Assembly (NCBI RefSeq): GCF_000176855.2 | Contig: NC_015138.1 | Span: forward strand, 4,712,001-4,776,000 | DNA from: Paracidovorax avenae ATCC 19860 | Lineage (GTDB): Bacteria; Pseudomonadota; Gammaproteobacteria; Burkholderiales; Burkholderiaceae_C | Direction of reading: 5' to 3' | DNA: 64,000 nt | Shown here: in pieces, positions 25,765 through 34,422 of the stretch | How positions within the stretch are numbered: position 1 is the stretch's first letter | How the letters are laid out: each line of letters starts with the position of its first letter | Position numbers and translations under genes: made by a program | Notes under the pieces: model-generated | The model's database searches: none | Told to the model about the DNA's origin: nothing | What the model saw: only the letters and a program-made list of their open reading frames with translations

Positions 25765-28348
25765 GGTCGGCCTCCTGCCCGGGTGCCTGCGGGGCCGGGC
25801 GCAGCGCGGCACCCAGGGCGCGCACCTCATCGGCCGTGTCCACGTCGAGCGCGCTGCGCGCCAGCGCCTGCAGCTCGGCCAGGGCATGGCGCCTCAGCAG
25901 CGCCTTGACGGTGCCGATGTCGCCGGCACTCATGCTCAGCTCCTGCACGCCCAGGCCCACGAGCAGCGCCGCGCCCAGCGGCTCGCCAGCCAGGCCGCCG
26001 CACACGCCCACCCAGCGGCCGTGGCGCGCCGCGCCGGCCACCGTGCGCTCCACGAGCCGCAGCACCGCGGGATGCAGGCTGTCGGCCATGCCGGCCAGTT
26101 CCGGATGCTGGCGGTCCACCGCCAGCGCGTACTGGGTGAGATCGTTGGTGCCGATCGAGAAGAAGTCCACGTGGGCGGCCAGGCGGTCGGCGGTCAGCGC
26201 GGCCGAAGGCACCTCGATCATGATGCCCACCGGCACCGCGGGCGCCTGCAGCTCGGCGCGCACGGCCTCCATGCGCGCACGCAGTTCGCGCACCTCTTCC
26301 ACGGTGCTGATCATCGGGAACATCACCTGCAGCGGGCCATGCTGCGCGGCGCGGTAGAGCGCGCGCAGCTGGGGCACCAGCAGGTCGTCGCGCCGCAGCG
26401 CCAGCCGCGCGCCGCGCACGCCGAGGAAGGGGTTTTCTTCCACGGGCAGGTCCAGGTGGGGCACGCGCTTGTCGCCGCCGATATCCAGCGTGCGCACCAC
26501 GAGCGGCCGGCCCTGCAGCGCCTCGACCATGCCGCGGTAGGCCTGGTACTGCGCCTCCTCGTCCGGCACGGTGTCGCGCTCCAGGAAGAGGAACTCGGTG
26601 CGCATCAGGCCCACGCCTTCGGCGCCGGACTCCAGCGCCTTCGCGACCTGGTCGGCACGGTTCACGTTCGCGGCGATCTCCACCGTGTGGCCGTCGGTGG
26701 TGGTGGCGGGCTCGCGGCGGGTGCGGGCCTCTTCCTCCTGCCGGCGGGCCAGGCGCGCCATGCGCTCGCGCGCTTCCACCAGGGCGGTTTCGCTGGGCGC
26801 CACGTACAGGCGGCCGCGGTAGCCGTCCAGGATGGCCGGCGTGCCGCCCAGTGCCGGGCCGGCGCCGTCCCGCGCGGGCAGCACGCCCGGGCCGGCAGCC
26901 ACCACGGCGGGCAGGCCCAGGGCGCGCGCCAGGATGGCCGTGTGCGCCGTGGGCCCGCCGCGCGCGGTGCAGAAGCCGCGCACGCGCCCGGGATCGATCT
27001 GCGCGGCCATCGAGGGAGAAATATCGTCGGCCAGCAGGATCGCGTCTTCGGGCCAGGCGGACCCTGCCGCATCCGGGCCGGCGGCCTCGCCGCCCAGGCC
27101 CAGCAGGTGGCGCAGCACGCGCTCGCCCACGTCCTGCAGGTCGGCCGCGCGGGCGGCCAGCGTGGCGTCCGGCAGCGCGCGCTGCGCGGCCACGCGCTCA
27201 TGCACCGCGTGGCGCCAGGCCCAGGCGGCGCCGTGGCGCTGCACCACGGTGCGGCTCACGGCCTGCATCAGTTCCGCATCGCGCAGCAGCCCCTGGTGGG
27301 CCGCGAAGATGCCGGCCTGCTCGGCCCGGCCGGCGGATTTCGCTTCGGCGGCCAGTTGCTCCAGTTGCGCCTGCGCGGCGGCGAAGGCCCGGTCGAGCGC
27401 GGCGGCCTCGGCGGCCACGGAGGTGAAGCGGTCCTCCACGTCCAGGGCGGCCGCCTCCGCATGCACCAGGGTGCCCACGACCAGGCCGGGGCTGGCGGCG
27501 ATGCCGGTGAAGGTGTACCGCGCCGCGGGCTGCCAGTCGCCCAGTTCGCGGCCCAGGCCCTGCGCCTGGGCCTGCCGCGCGGCCGACAGTTCGGCCTGCC
27601 GCGCTTCTTCCTCGCCCAGCCGCACGATGGTGGCGGCCAGCGTGGACAGCGCGGCGGCCGCATCCGGGCCCTGGGCGGACAGGCGCAGTTGCGCGCCACG
27701 CCCGGCCCCCAGGCCCAGCAGCGCGGCCACGCTCTTGGCATCGGCCACCGCATCGCCGCACCGCACGTGCACCCGCGCCTGGAAACGCCCGGCCACGCGG
27801 GCCCATTCGCCCGCCGGCCGTGCATGCAGGCCGCTGGGGTAATTGAGGGAGAGTTCGCGCCCGAGCGGGAAATCCTCGAGCGCCGCGCCCTGGGCCCCGG
27901 CACCCGCGCCGCCCTCCGGCGCATCGGCGGTGAGCGCGCGCACGATCTCCTGCGCATCGCCCGTGGTGGCCAGGCGCTGCATCAGGGCGGAATCGCGCAT
28001 CACGCGCGTGAGCCGGCGCAGCACCTGGATGTGCTCGTCGGACGCCGCGGCGATCGCCACCACCAGCTTCGCCTGCTTGGCGTCGTCGCCCCAGCGCACG
28101 CCGGCCGGCACCTGCAGCACGGCCAGGCCCGTGCGGCGCACGAGGTGCTTGTCTTCCACCATGCCGTGCGGAATGGCCAGCCCTTCGCCCAGGAAGGTGT
28201 TGGCCACCTTCTCGCGCTGCAGCAGGCTGTCGACATAGGCGGGCTGGATATGGCCGGCCTGCGCCAGCAGTGCGCCGGCGGCGCGCACGGCATCTTCGCG
28301 GTTGTGCGGGGCCGCCCCGAGGCGGACCTCGACCGGAATGGTGGACAT
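25757..28348 (-). CDS. fruB: PTS fructose multiphosphoryl transfer protein (EIIA-HPr-EI)
   Basis: 863 aa fusion that carries the whole soluble phosphorelay. EIIA occupies about residues 1-145 with the active His61 (LAIPHGMV). An HPr domain at about 160-250 has His175 (SGLHARPAG). Enzyme I runs from about 280 to the end with His469 (GGPTAHTAILAR), the PEP site GAEGVGLMRTEFLF and FFSIGTNDLTQY. ATG at 28348 is preferred over 28354 because AGGAG is then 8 nt upstream. It passes phosphate from PEP to the EIIB domain of FruA. It is the first gene of the operon and is preceded by a FruR-type operator. Confidence 0.96.
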   Translation of the reverse strand: MSTIPVEVRLGAAPHNREDAVRAAGALLAQAGHIQPAYVDSLLQREKVANTFLGEGLAIPHGMVEDKHLVRRTGLAVLQVPAGVRWGDDAKQAKLVVAIAAASDEHIQVLRRLTRVMRDSALMQRLATTGDAQEIVRALTADAPEGGAGAGAQGAALEDFPLGRELSLNYPSGLHARPAGEWARVAGRFQARVHVRCGDAVADAKSVAALLGLGAGRGAQLRLSAQGPDAAAALSTLAATIVRLGEEEARQAELSAARQAQAQGLGRELGDWQPAARYTFTGIAASPGLVVGTLVHAEAAALDVEDRFTSVAAEAAALDRAFAAAQAQLEQLAAEAKSAGRAEQAGIFAAHQGLLRDAELMQAVSRTVVQRHGAAWAWRHAVHERVAAQRALPDATLAARAADLQDVGERVLRHLLGLGGEAAGPDAAGSAWPEDAILLADDISPSMAAQIDPGRVRGFCTARGGPTAHTAILARALGLPAVVAAGPGVLPARDGAGPALGGTPAILDGYRGRLYVAPSETALVEARERMARLARRQEEEARTRREPATTTDGHTVEIAANVNRADQVAKALESGAEGVGLMRTEFLFLERDTVPDEEAQYQAYRGMVEALQGRPLVVRTLDIGGDKRVPHLDLPVEENPFLGVRGARLALRRDDLLVPQLRALYRAAQHGPLQVMFPMISTVEEVRELRARMEAVRAELQAPAVPVGIMIEVPSAALTADRLAAHVDFFSIGTNDLTQYALAVDRQHPELAGMADSLHPAVLRLVERTVAGAARHGRWVGVCGGLAGEPLGAALLVGLGVQELSMSAGDIGTVKALLRRHALAELQALARSALDVDTADEVRALGAALRPAPQAPGQEADHG

Positions 28349-28364
28349 GGGCATGTCTCCTGAA

Positions 28365-28382
28365 TTTGGTATCGATTCCAAA
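28365..28382. promoter_or_regulatory. FruR-type operator 1 (fruB side)
   Basis: TTTGGTATCGATTCCAAA is an almost perfect 18-bp palindrome with a central CGAT-type symmetry, as LacI-family regulators prefer. It lies just upstream of fruB and shares its core with the site at 28558-28571. Confidence 0.8.
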
Positions 28383-28557
28383 CGCAATTATGGAACGGTG
28401 GCTCGCGCCCGGGCAAGCCGCGCCGCCCCCCCGAGCCCCTGGAAACCAGGGAAAACACCTAGAAAATCACAGAACCCCGGCATCTCCGCGTGCATATCGG
28501 TGCCACGGGCAGCCACGGGATGGAAAACCGCCGCCGCACCGCTTGCCAGATGAATCA

Positions 28558-28571
28558 TGGAATCGTTACCA
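28558..28571. promoter_or_regulatory. FruR-type operator 2 (fruR side)
   Basis: TGGAATCGTTACCA matches the reverse complement of operator 1 (TTTGGAATCGATACCAAA) in 13 of 14 core bases. It lies 76 bp upstream of the chosen TTG start of the LacI-type regulator, which is consistent with autoregulation or loop formation between two sites about 190 bp apart. Confidence 0.65.
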
Positions 28572-28646
28572 TCCAGCGAACCCTGTACCGGCGCCCGTGC
28601 CCGGTACCCGCCCCGTTATCCCAACCGCCTTGCCCAGGAGTCCGGA

Positions 28647-29642
28647 TTGGCCAGCATCAAGGACGTCGCCCAGCGCGCCGGCGTCTCCACCACCACCGTC
28701 TCGCGCGTGCTCACCACGCCCGGCGCCGTGCGTTCCCCGCTGCGCGAGCGCGTGGAGCAGGCCATCGCCGACATGGGCTACCGGCCCAACCTCGCGGCGC
28801 GCCGGCTGCGCCAGCGCCGCGCCTCGATCGTCGGCCTGATCGTCTCGGACATCCGCAGCCCCTTCTTCACCGACGTGGGCCGTGCCGTGGAGGACGTGGC
28901 CTACCGGAACGGCCTGCGGCTCATCCTCTGCAACAGCGACGAGAACCCCGCCAAGGAGCAGTCGTACCTGGAGCTGATGGCCGACGAGCAGGCCAGCGGC
29001 GTGATCCTCTCGCCCACCATGGAAGGGCTGCAGCGACTGCGGCCCGCGGACTGGCCGTTTCCGCTCGTGCTCGTGGACCGCGCGCTCGAAAGCTCCCGCG
29101 TGGACCGCGTGGTGCTGGACAACCACGCCGCGGCGCGCCGCGCCACGGAACACCTGCTGCAATCGGGCTGGCGGCGCATCGCCCTGCTCGCCGGCATCCA
29201 CAGCACCACCGGCCAGCAGCGCCATGCGGGCTATGCGGACGCCCTGGCGGCGCACGGCCTCGCGCCGCGGCCGCTATGGCTCGACCCCACGCGCGAAGCA
29301 GGCGAGCGCGCCACGGCGCAATGCCTCGCGGCGCCGCCCGCCGAGCGCCCCGACGCGCTGCTCGCCACCAACGGCCTGCTGCTGCTCGGCGCCCTGCAGG
29401 CCGTGCAGGCCGCCGGCCTGCGCACGCCGCAGGACATCGGCATCGCCGGCTTCGACAACAACGACTGGACCGCCCTGCCCGCGCTGGACGTGACCACCAT
29501 CGCCCAGCCTACCTACGACATCGGCCGCACCGCGGCGGAACTGCTGCTGCAGCGCATGCAGGACCCGGCGCGGCCCGCGCGGCGCGTGGTGCTGGAGGGA
29601 GAGCTGGTGGTACGGGGCTCCAGCGCGAAGCCCGGGGCCTGA
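28647..29642 (+). CDS. fruR: LacI-family fructose operon regulator
   Basis: 331 aa. The protein starts LASIKDVAQRAGVSTTTVSRVL, a LacI helix-turn-helix, then a hinge (NLAARRLRQRR) and a periplasmic-binding-protein-like sensor (VGLIVSDIRSPFF through GIAGFDNNDWTALPALDVTTIAQP). The true start is most likely the TTG at 28647: AGGAG lies 6 nt upstream and homology begins at that codon, whereas the ATG at 28557 overlaps operator 2 and would add a proline-rich tail. It is divergent from fruB and probably represses the operon, relieved by fructose 1-phosphate or fructose 1,6-bisphosphate. Confidence 0.9.
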   Translation: MASIKDVAQRAGVSTTTVSRVLTTPGAVRSPLRERVEQAIADMGYRPNLAARRLRQRRASIVGLIVSDIRSPFFTDVGRAVEDVAYRNGLRLILCNSDENPAKEQSYLELMADEQASGVILSPTMEGLQRLRPADWPFPLVLVDRALESSRVDRVVLDNHAAARRATEHLLQSGWRRIALLAGIHSTTGQQRHAGYADALAAHGLAPRPLWLDPTREAGERATAQCLAAPPAERPDALLATNGLLLLGALQAVQAAGLRTPQDIGIAGFDNNDWTALPALDVTTIAQPTYDIGRTAAELLLQRMQDPARPARRVVLEGELVVRGSSAKPGA

Positions 29643-29665
29643 ACAGGACAGGCACACCGCCCGGC

Positions 29666-29690
29666 TTCGCACGCCGCGGGCCCGTTTCGC
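29666..29690 (+). promoter_or_regulatory. Perfect PIP box (HrpX/HrpB-type)
   Basis: TTCGC at 29666-29670 and TTCGC at 29686-29690 are separated by exactly 15 bp, matching the plant-inducible-promoter consensus TTCGB-N15-TTCGB. It is followed after 31 bp by a TANNNT -10 element, the spacing expected (30-32 bp) for HrpX-controlled type III secretion genes in Xanthomonas, Ralstonia and Acidovorax. Confidence 0.75.
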
Positions 29691-29721
29691 GCCGCGGGCG
29701 CGGTACCGCAGGGCATGCAGC

Positions 29722-29727
29722 TACTGT
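29722..29727 (+). promoter_or_regulatory. -10 element paired with the PIP box
   Basis: TACTGT fits TANNNT and starts 32 bp after the PIP box ends. Transcription would start around 29733-29736, downstream of the first possible ATG (29715) and upstream of the preferred start at 29769. Confidence 0.6.
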
Positions 29728-29768
29728 CGGTAGTGGCCACGTCCGCTCCACGCGACCTGGCCTGTTCC

Positions 29769-30818
29769 ATGTTCCGTATCCAGCGATCCTTCCCGAATGC
29801 GTCCGCGCGGCACGCCGCTCCGGACGCCCCCACCCCGGGCCCTGCCCCGGCGGCCAGAGACACGAGGCCACGGGGCATCACCCTCCGGCAACTGCTCCGC
29901 GAGCCCGAGGCGGCAACCGGGGACCTGCCCCCCCGGCAGGCGCCGCCGAGGCCACAGGAGCAGCCACGCCACCGGCCCATGCTGTGGCAGCTGATGCACG
30001 CCGAAAGCGGAAGGGTGGGCGCGGGCCTGCAGCCACCTGCCCAGGCCCTGTCGCAGCGCAAATCCGCAGCAGCGCCCGGCCCGGAAGGAGGCGCCCATGG
30101 CGAACGCCTGCGGAAGTCGGCCGCCGACCTCCACGCCGTGGACACGGCAGCGGCGCAGGCCTTCCAGCGGTGGGCCCGCGGCCTGCAGGACCAGGCCGCG
30201 ATACTCGAGCAGCCGCTGGCGCAGGCGGACCTGGAGCTGGTCGATGCCGTGGTGGCCGAGGCCCTGCGGTCCACCGCCTTCCGGCAGACATTCACCAACT
30301 TCCTGGTGGAGCACGCCCCCGTCGATCTCCACCTGGACGGATCACCGCGCGACGAAGGTTTCCAGCGCATCGCGGGCGACGCCCGCACCGCCTATGCGCG
30401 CATGCTGGAACACCGGATCATGGGCAGCCTGGGCCAGGACGAGGCACTGCACCTGCTGCTGGACGCCTTGCGTGATCCCCGCCTGGGCCTGTCCCGGCAC
30501 ACCTTGCTGCACGAAAGGCCGCCCACCGGAGGCCCCGAGCGGATATGGCCGCCTCTGCGGGCCTATGTGGTCCTGCACGACCCGGCAGGTTCCGCAGCCC
30601 AGGAAGAGGCCGCCGACCTGGCGGCCGGCGCCTTCGTGCAGGCGCAGCAGGGCCGCATCGATGAAGCTGCGGCCATCGCGCAGTCCGAGGCCGCGCAGGC
30701 GCACGCGAACGGCGTGACCGACCAGCGGGCCCGTGCGCTGCTGGAGGACTGGGGTTTCGGCCCCGCCCCTGCGGCGGACGGAGCGCACCCGCCCCTCAGG
30801 GCCTCGGCCGGAACGTGA
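29769..30818 (+). CDS. Uncharacterised protein with PIP-box promoter (candidate type III effector)
   Basis: 349 aa, no family recognised. The first ~100 residues (MFRIQRSFPNASARHAAPDA) are rich in Pro, Ala, Ser and Arg and lack a Sec signal or membrane segment, the usual look of a type III secretion leader. The rest is predicted helical; AVDTAAAQAFQRWARGL, FRQTFTNFLVEHAPVDLHLDG, AYARMLEHRIMGSLGQDEALHLLLDAL and a C-terminal QEEAADLAAGAFVQAQ stand out. ATG at 29769 is preferred because the PIP box and its -10 place the transcript start after the earlier ATG at 29715. It is a lone gene after fruR and converges with a 23-bp overlap on the TonB-domain gene. Confidence 0.7.
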   Translation: MFRIQRSFPNASARHAAPDAPTPGPAPAARDTRPRGITLRQLLREPEAATGDLPPRQAPPRPQEQPRHRPMLWQLMHAESGRVGAGLQPPAQALSQRKSAAAPGPEGGAHGERLRKSAADLHAVDTAAAQAFQRWARGLQDQAAILEQPLAQADLELVDAVVAEALRSTAFRQTFTNFLVEHAPVDLHLDGSPRDEGFQRIAGDARTAYARMLEHRIMGSLGQDEALHLLLDALRDPRLGLSRHTLLHERPPTGGPERIWPPLRAYVVLHDPAGSAAQEEAADLAAGAFVQAQQGRIDEAAAIAQSEAAQAHANGVTDQRARALLEDWGFGPAPAADGAHPPLRASAGT

Positions 30819-32556
30819 TCACCATCTCCGGAGGGAACTGCCCCCTGTCGTCCGCTGGCACGCGCTGGACGCGCGCCACCGCGCGCAGCACGGCCTGGTC
30901 CCAGTCCTTGCTGCCGCTGGGCTGCACCAGCCGGTAGCTTTCGATGGCGCCCTGGGCGCTCAGCCGCAACCGGACTTCGGAGGCGGGATTGCCGGTCACG
31001 CCCTGCGGCAGGATGATCTGCGACTGGAAGGCATCGCGGATCCGCTGGGCGTAGTCGCGCGGCTTGTCCGCGGGACCGGCGGCCGGCTTGTCCGACAGCA
31101 CGAAGTTGAACGGGATGCGGTAGCTGGCGTCCACGGCATACCCCTGGCTGTCCTTGGCGGGGTGGAAGGTGGCATTGCGCACGGCGGCCAGGGCCGACTC
31201 GTCCAGTTCCCGATGGCCGGAGCTCTGCGCAATGGAGACATCCCGCGCCTGCCCCATCGATCCGATGGTGGCGGAGACGACGACACGCCCTTCGTGCCCC
31301 CGGCGGCGGGCCTCGGGCGGATAGACAGGCTGCAGGGGGGTGACCGGGGTGGCCCGCGCGGAGAGCGACGGAGGCACGGGCCCCGCCGGCTCGCGGGGCG
31401 ACAGGCCAGGGTAGATGCCGCCCACCCCGGCCCCTGGCGGCAGGCTGCCGTGGACGGGCGCAGCCGGTGAAGGCGCCGATCGCGGCGGATCGTTCTGCAG
31501 GCACGTCCGCAGCAGGGCCGTGAGGATCACCACGCCGAAGATGATCCACCCGTTGCCGATGCGGAAAGACGATTCCGGCACCGAAAAAGGTCTGGCTGCG
31601 TCCGCAGGCGCGGGCACGGGCGCCCTGGCCGGCGCATAGGTCAGCCAGCGGCGCCACCGCGGCACGGCAGCCGCCCACTCGCTCCACCGCTCCACGTTGC
31701 CCAGCGCGGTGATCACGTGCAGCCAGTGCGGAAACAGGCTGCGCAGGTGCAGCACCCGGGGCAGGTGCCGCAGCAGGAACCCCGTGCCCGGGCGCCTGTC
31801 GTCCCGCAGGCGGCGGATGAGGTCCCGCTGGCCCACCCGCACATTCTTCGGCTGCGCATCGTAGAAATCGAGCTCGTCGATCGCGGAGGCGATCACCGCC
31901 CCCGCGCGCCCGAACGCGGCCAGCCGGCCCCGGTCACGGCGCCAGCCGAAACACTCCATGGCGGGCCCGAACAGGTACTCGTGGCCCGGCTGCCAGCCAT
32001 TCGCCAGCAGGGACACCACGCCGCCCTCGAACAGGAACCGGGCATCCATGTCGATCAGGCGCTCGCCTTCGAGCGCCTGCTGCAGCCAGGCCTGCACTTT
32101 CTCGTGGGCCCCGCGCCGCCGCTGCGGCAGCATGGCGCGCATCGCCTCGAAGACCTCGCGGGCCGAGGCTTCCGCGGCCCGGGCGGCGGCCTGCCGGAGC
32201 GCGGCCGCATCGCCGGGGCCATGGCCCGGCTCGCGCGCGGCGGGCAGTGGTGGCTCTGCGGGGAGAACGGGTTCAGCGGGCGCGGGTGGCTCGGCGGGCG
32301 TTGCTGCTTCAGCGGGCGCGGGTGGTTCTGCGCCCGCCTGCTCCCCATCCTCTTGCTCTTCCTGCTGGCGATGGGCGAACCATTGCAGGGACACCTCGTA
32401 CGCCTGGCGCAGGGACTGGAAACCGCCGGGGTCCTTCTCCTGGTCGATCTGCTTGAGCAGCCGCGCGTAGGCACGGCGGATCGCCCGGTCATCCGCCGAC
32501 TCGTCGAGGCCGAGGTGGGCGAGGAACGGCGGCGGCATGCGGCTTTCCGTGCTCAC
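30796..32556 (-). CDS. J-like / TonB / TolA-like fusion protein coupled to HscC
   Basis: 586 aa. Residues 12-55 (HLGLDESADDRAIRRAYARLLKQIDQ and on) resemble a J domain, but the HPD tripeptide needed to stimulate Hsp70 is missing (QEKDPGGF is found instead). A Pro/Ala/Glu-rich repeat region (about 75-112) and a helical segment follow. A single membrane helix at about 335-353 leads to a TonB_C domain at about 405-487 (YPPEARRRGHEGRVVVS, LDESALAAVRNATFHPA) and a second TonB/TolA-like domain at about 495-586. The topology puts the J-like part in the cytoplasm and the two C-terminal domains in the periplasm. GTG at 32556 overlaps the hscC stop (GTGA), so it is co-translated with the chaperone. Confidence 0.8.
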   Translation of the reverse strand: MSTESRMPPPFLAHLGLDESADDRAIRRAYARLLKQIDQEKDPGGFQSLRQAYEVSLQWFAHRQQEEQEDGEQAGAEPPAPAEAATPAEPPAPAEPVLPAEPPLPAAREPGHGPGDAAALRQAAARAAEASAREVFEAMRAMLPQRRRGAHEKVQAWLQQALEGERLIDMDARFLFEGGVVSLLANGWQPGHEYLFGPAMECFGWRRDRGRLAAFGRAGAVIASAIDELDFYDAQPKNVRVGQRDLIRRLRDDRRPGTGFLLRHLPRVLHLRSLFPHWLHVITALGNVERWSEWAAAVPRWRRWLTYAPARAPVPAPADAARPFSVPESSFRIGNGWIIFGVVILTALLRTCLQNDPPRSAPSPAAPVHGSLPPGAGVGGIYPGLSPREPAGPVPPSLSARATPVTPLQPVYPPEARRRGHEGRVVVSATIGSMGQARDVSIAQSSGHRELDESALAAVRNATFHPAKDSQGYAVDASYRIPFNFVLSDKPAAGPADKPRDYAQRIRDAFQSQIILPQGVTGNPASEVRLRLSAQGAIESYRLVQPSGSKDWDQAVLRAVARVQRVPADDRGQFPPEMVITFRPRP

Positions 32557-34283
32557 GGTTCGTCGTCCGCGAGGACGGCCCCCGTGCGCTCCAGGTGGGC
32601 CAGCTGGTCCTCCAGCAGCTTGCGCGCCTTGGCGACGACGCGGCCGTCCTGGGTGGCCAGGGCCCCTTCGAACCGCAGGATCTGCTCCGCCAGCCACTCC
32701 CGCGCGCCGCCCCGCAACTGCTGGTAGATGCGCTCCGCCTGCGCCATGGCGGTGCGGTTCTCCAGCGCATCGCGCGGATGGATCTTCAGCGCGCCCATCG
32801 CCGCGAGGCGCTCGGCGATCTCGGCTTCGGTCAGCAGGCCCGGATTGCCTTCGATGACGACGCTGAAGGTCTTCTGGGTGCTGGGCACCTGCGCCTCCAC
32901 CTGCAGCAGGCCATTGACGTCATAGCTGAAGCGCACCTCCAGGGAGGAATCCTCGCGGCTCGTGCCCGGCAGCTCGATCCGGAGGTTGCCCAGGTGGATG
33001 TTGTCCTGCACCAGGCGCGATTCGCCCTGGTAGATCTCCAGATCGACGAACACCTGGTCGTCCCGGGTGGGCGCATAGGTCTTCATGCGGCTGACCGGCA
33101 CGATCGTGTTGCGCTCGATGATGGGATCGAAGTGCCCGGGCGAGGAACTCCCGTCGGGCATGCGCTTGTTCACGGCCACCCCCAGGGAATAGGGCGACAC
33201 ATCGGTCATCACCACTTCGCTGAGGGCCGCGTCCTTCGCCTTCAGGCCGGCCTGGATGGCCGCCCCCATGGCGACCACCTCGTCCGGGTTGAAGTCGATG
33301 GCGGGAAAGCGGCCGAACATCGTCGTCGCGAGCCGCCGGACCATCGGCATGCGCGTGGCGCCGCCGGCCAGCACGATGTTGTCCAGCATGACAGTGCGCA
33401 GGTTCGCATCGCGCAGGGCCCGCTCCACCGGCAGCCGCAGCTGCTTGAGCAGCGTGGCGCAGGCGCTTTCGAACAGGGCCTCGTCCACCTCCAGGGACAG
33501 CGGCTTTCCCTGGTGCTCCACCGACAGCACGGCCCGTGTCTGCTCGCTGAGCGCCCGCTTCGTCCGCTCGGCGGCCGCGATGAGCCGCTGCATGAAGTGG
33601 CTGTCCCGACGCAGGGATTCGGAGAGCTTGAGGCGTTCGAAGAACAGGTTCACCAGGGCCTGCAGGAAATCCTCGCCGCCGAGGAAGTTGTCCCCCGCGG
33701 ATGCCCGCACCTCCATCACGCCGTCGAACATCTCCAGGATGGAGACATCGAAGGTGCCGCCGCCCAGGTCGAAGACGAGGAACCGGGTCTCGCTGTCCTG
33801 CTGGTGCAGTCCGTAGGCCAGTGCCGCCGCCGTCGGCTCGTTGAGCAGCCGGTCGACCCGCAGCCCGGCCAGCGCGCCCGCGGCCCGCGTGGCCTTGCGC
33901 TGCGCGTCCGAGAAATAGGCGGGCACCGTGACCACCGCCTCCTCCACCGGCTCGCCGAGGAACGCTTCGGCATCGGCCTTCAGCGCACGCAGCACCAGCG
34001 ACGACAGCTCCTCGGGCCGGAACGCGCGTCCGGCCAGCACCATGGTCTTGTCGCTGCCCATGTAGCGCTTGAAGTTCGCGGCAGTCCGGTCCGGGTGGGT
34101 CTGCAGCCGCTCGCGGGCCGCGCGCCCGACCAGCACCGTGCCGTCCTCGTCCAGGCTGACGCAGGACGGCGTCAGCATCTCGCCGAGCGCATTCGGGACC
34201 AGGACGGATCGCCCGTCCTTCCATGCCGCCACCAGGCTGTTGGTGGTTCCCAGGTCGATGCCGATGATCATCCTCTGCTCCAT
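32553..34283 (-). CDS. hscC: HscC-type Hsp70 chaperone
   Basis: 576 aa, shorter than DnaK (about 640) because the C-terminal lid is reduced, as in E. coli HscC. The ATPase domain has IGIDLGTTNSLVAAW, LLNEPTAAALAYGL, FLVFDLGGGTFDVSIL and VLAGGATRMPMVRRL; the substrate domain begins near VVMTDVSPYSLGVAV. HscC proteins work with specialised membrane J proteins rather than DnaJ. Here the overlapping downstream gene encodes a membrane protein with a J-like N terminus, in line with the E. coli HscC-DjlB/DjlC pairing but with TonB/TolA-like domains added. Confidence 0.92.
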   Translation of the reverse strand: MEQRMIIGIDLGTTNSLVAAWKDGRSVLVPNALGEMLTPSCVSLDEDGTVLVGRAARERLQTHPDRTAANFKRYMGSDKTMVLAGRAFRPEELSSLVLRALKADAEAFLGEPVEEAVVTVPAYFSDAQRKATRAAGALAGLRVDRLLNEPTAAALAYGLHQQDSETRFLVFDLGGGTFDVSILEMFDGVMEVRASAGDNFLGGEDFLQALVNLFFERLKLSESLRRDSHFMQRLIAAAERTKRALSEQTRAVLSVEHQGKPLSLEVDEALFESACATLLKQLRLPVERALRDANLRTVMLDNIVLAGGATRMPMVRRLATTMFGRFPAIDFNPDEVVAMGAAIQAGLKAKDAALSEVVMTDVSPYSLGVAVNKRMPDGSSSPGHFDPIIERNTIVPVSRMKTYAPTRDDQVFVDLEIYQGESRLVQDNIHLGNLRIELPGTSREDSSLEVRFSYDVNGLLQVEAQVPSTQKTFSVVIEGNPGLLTEAEIAERLAAMGALKIHPRDALENRTAMAQAERIYQQLRGGAREWLAEQILRFEGALATQDGRVVAKARKLLEDQLAHLERTGAVLADDEP

Positions 34284-34422
34284 GTCCTTTGGCGATCAGG
34301 CATCGCTCGAAACGTGTGCGGAGCCCCGGGAAACGGCGGTCGCGATGCCGTATGCCACTGCCGGGCTCGAAAGCCCGAGCATGCCATAAAGTCACGCGCC
34401 AGGTTAACAAATTGATACCGGT

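Noticed and set aside
29715..29768. ATG at 29715 as start of the PIP-box gene
   Set aside because: The PIP box and its -10 element place the transcript start near 29734, downstream of this ATG.
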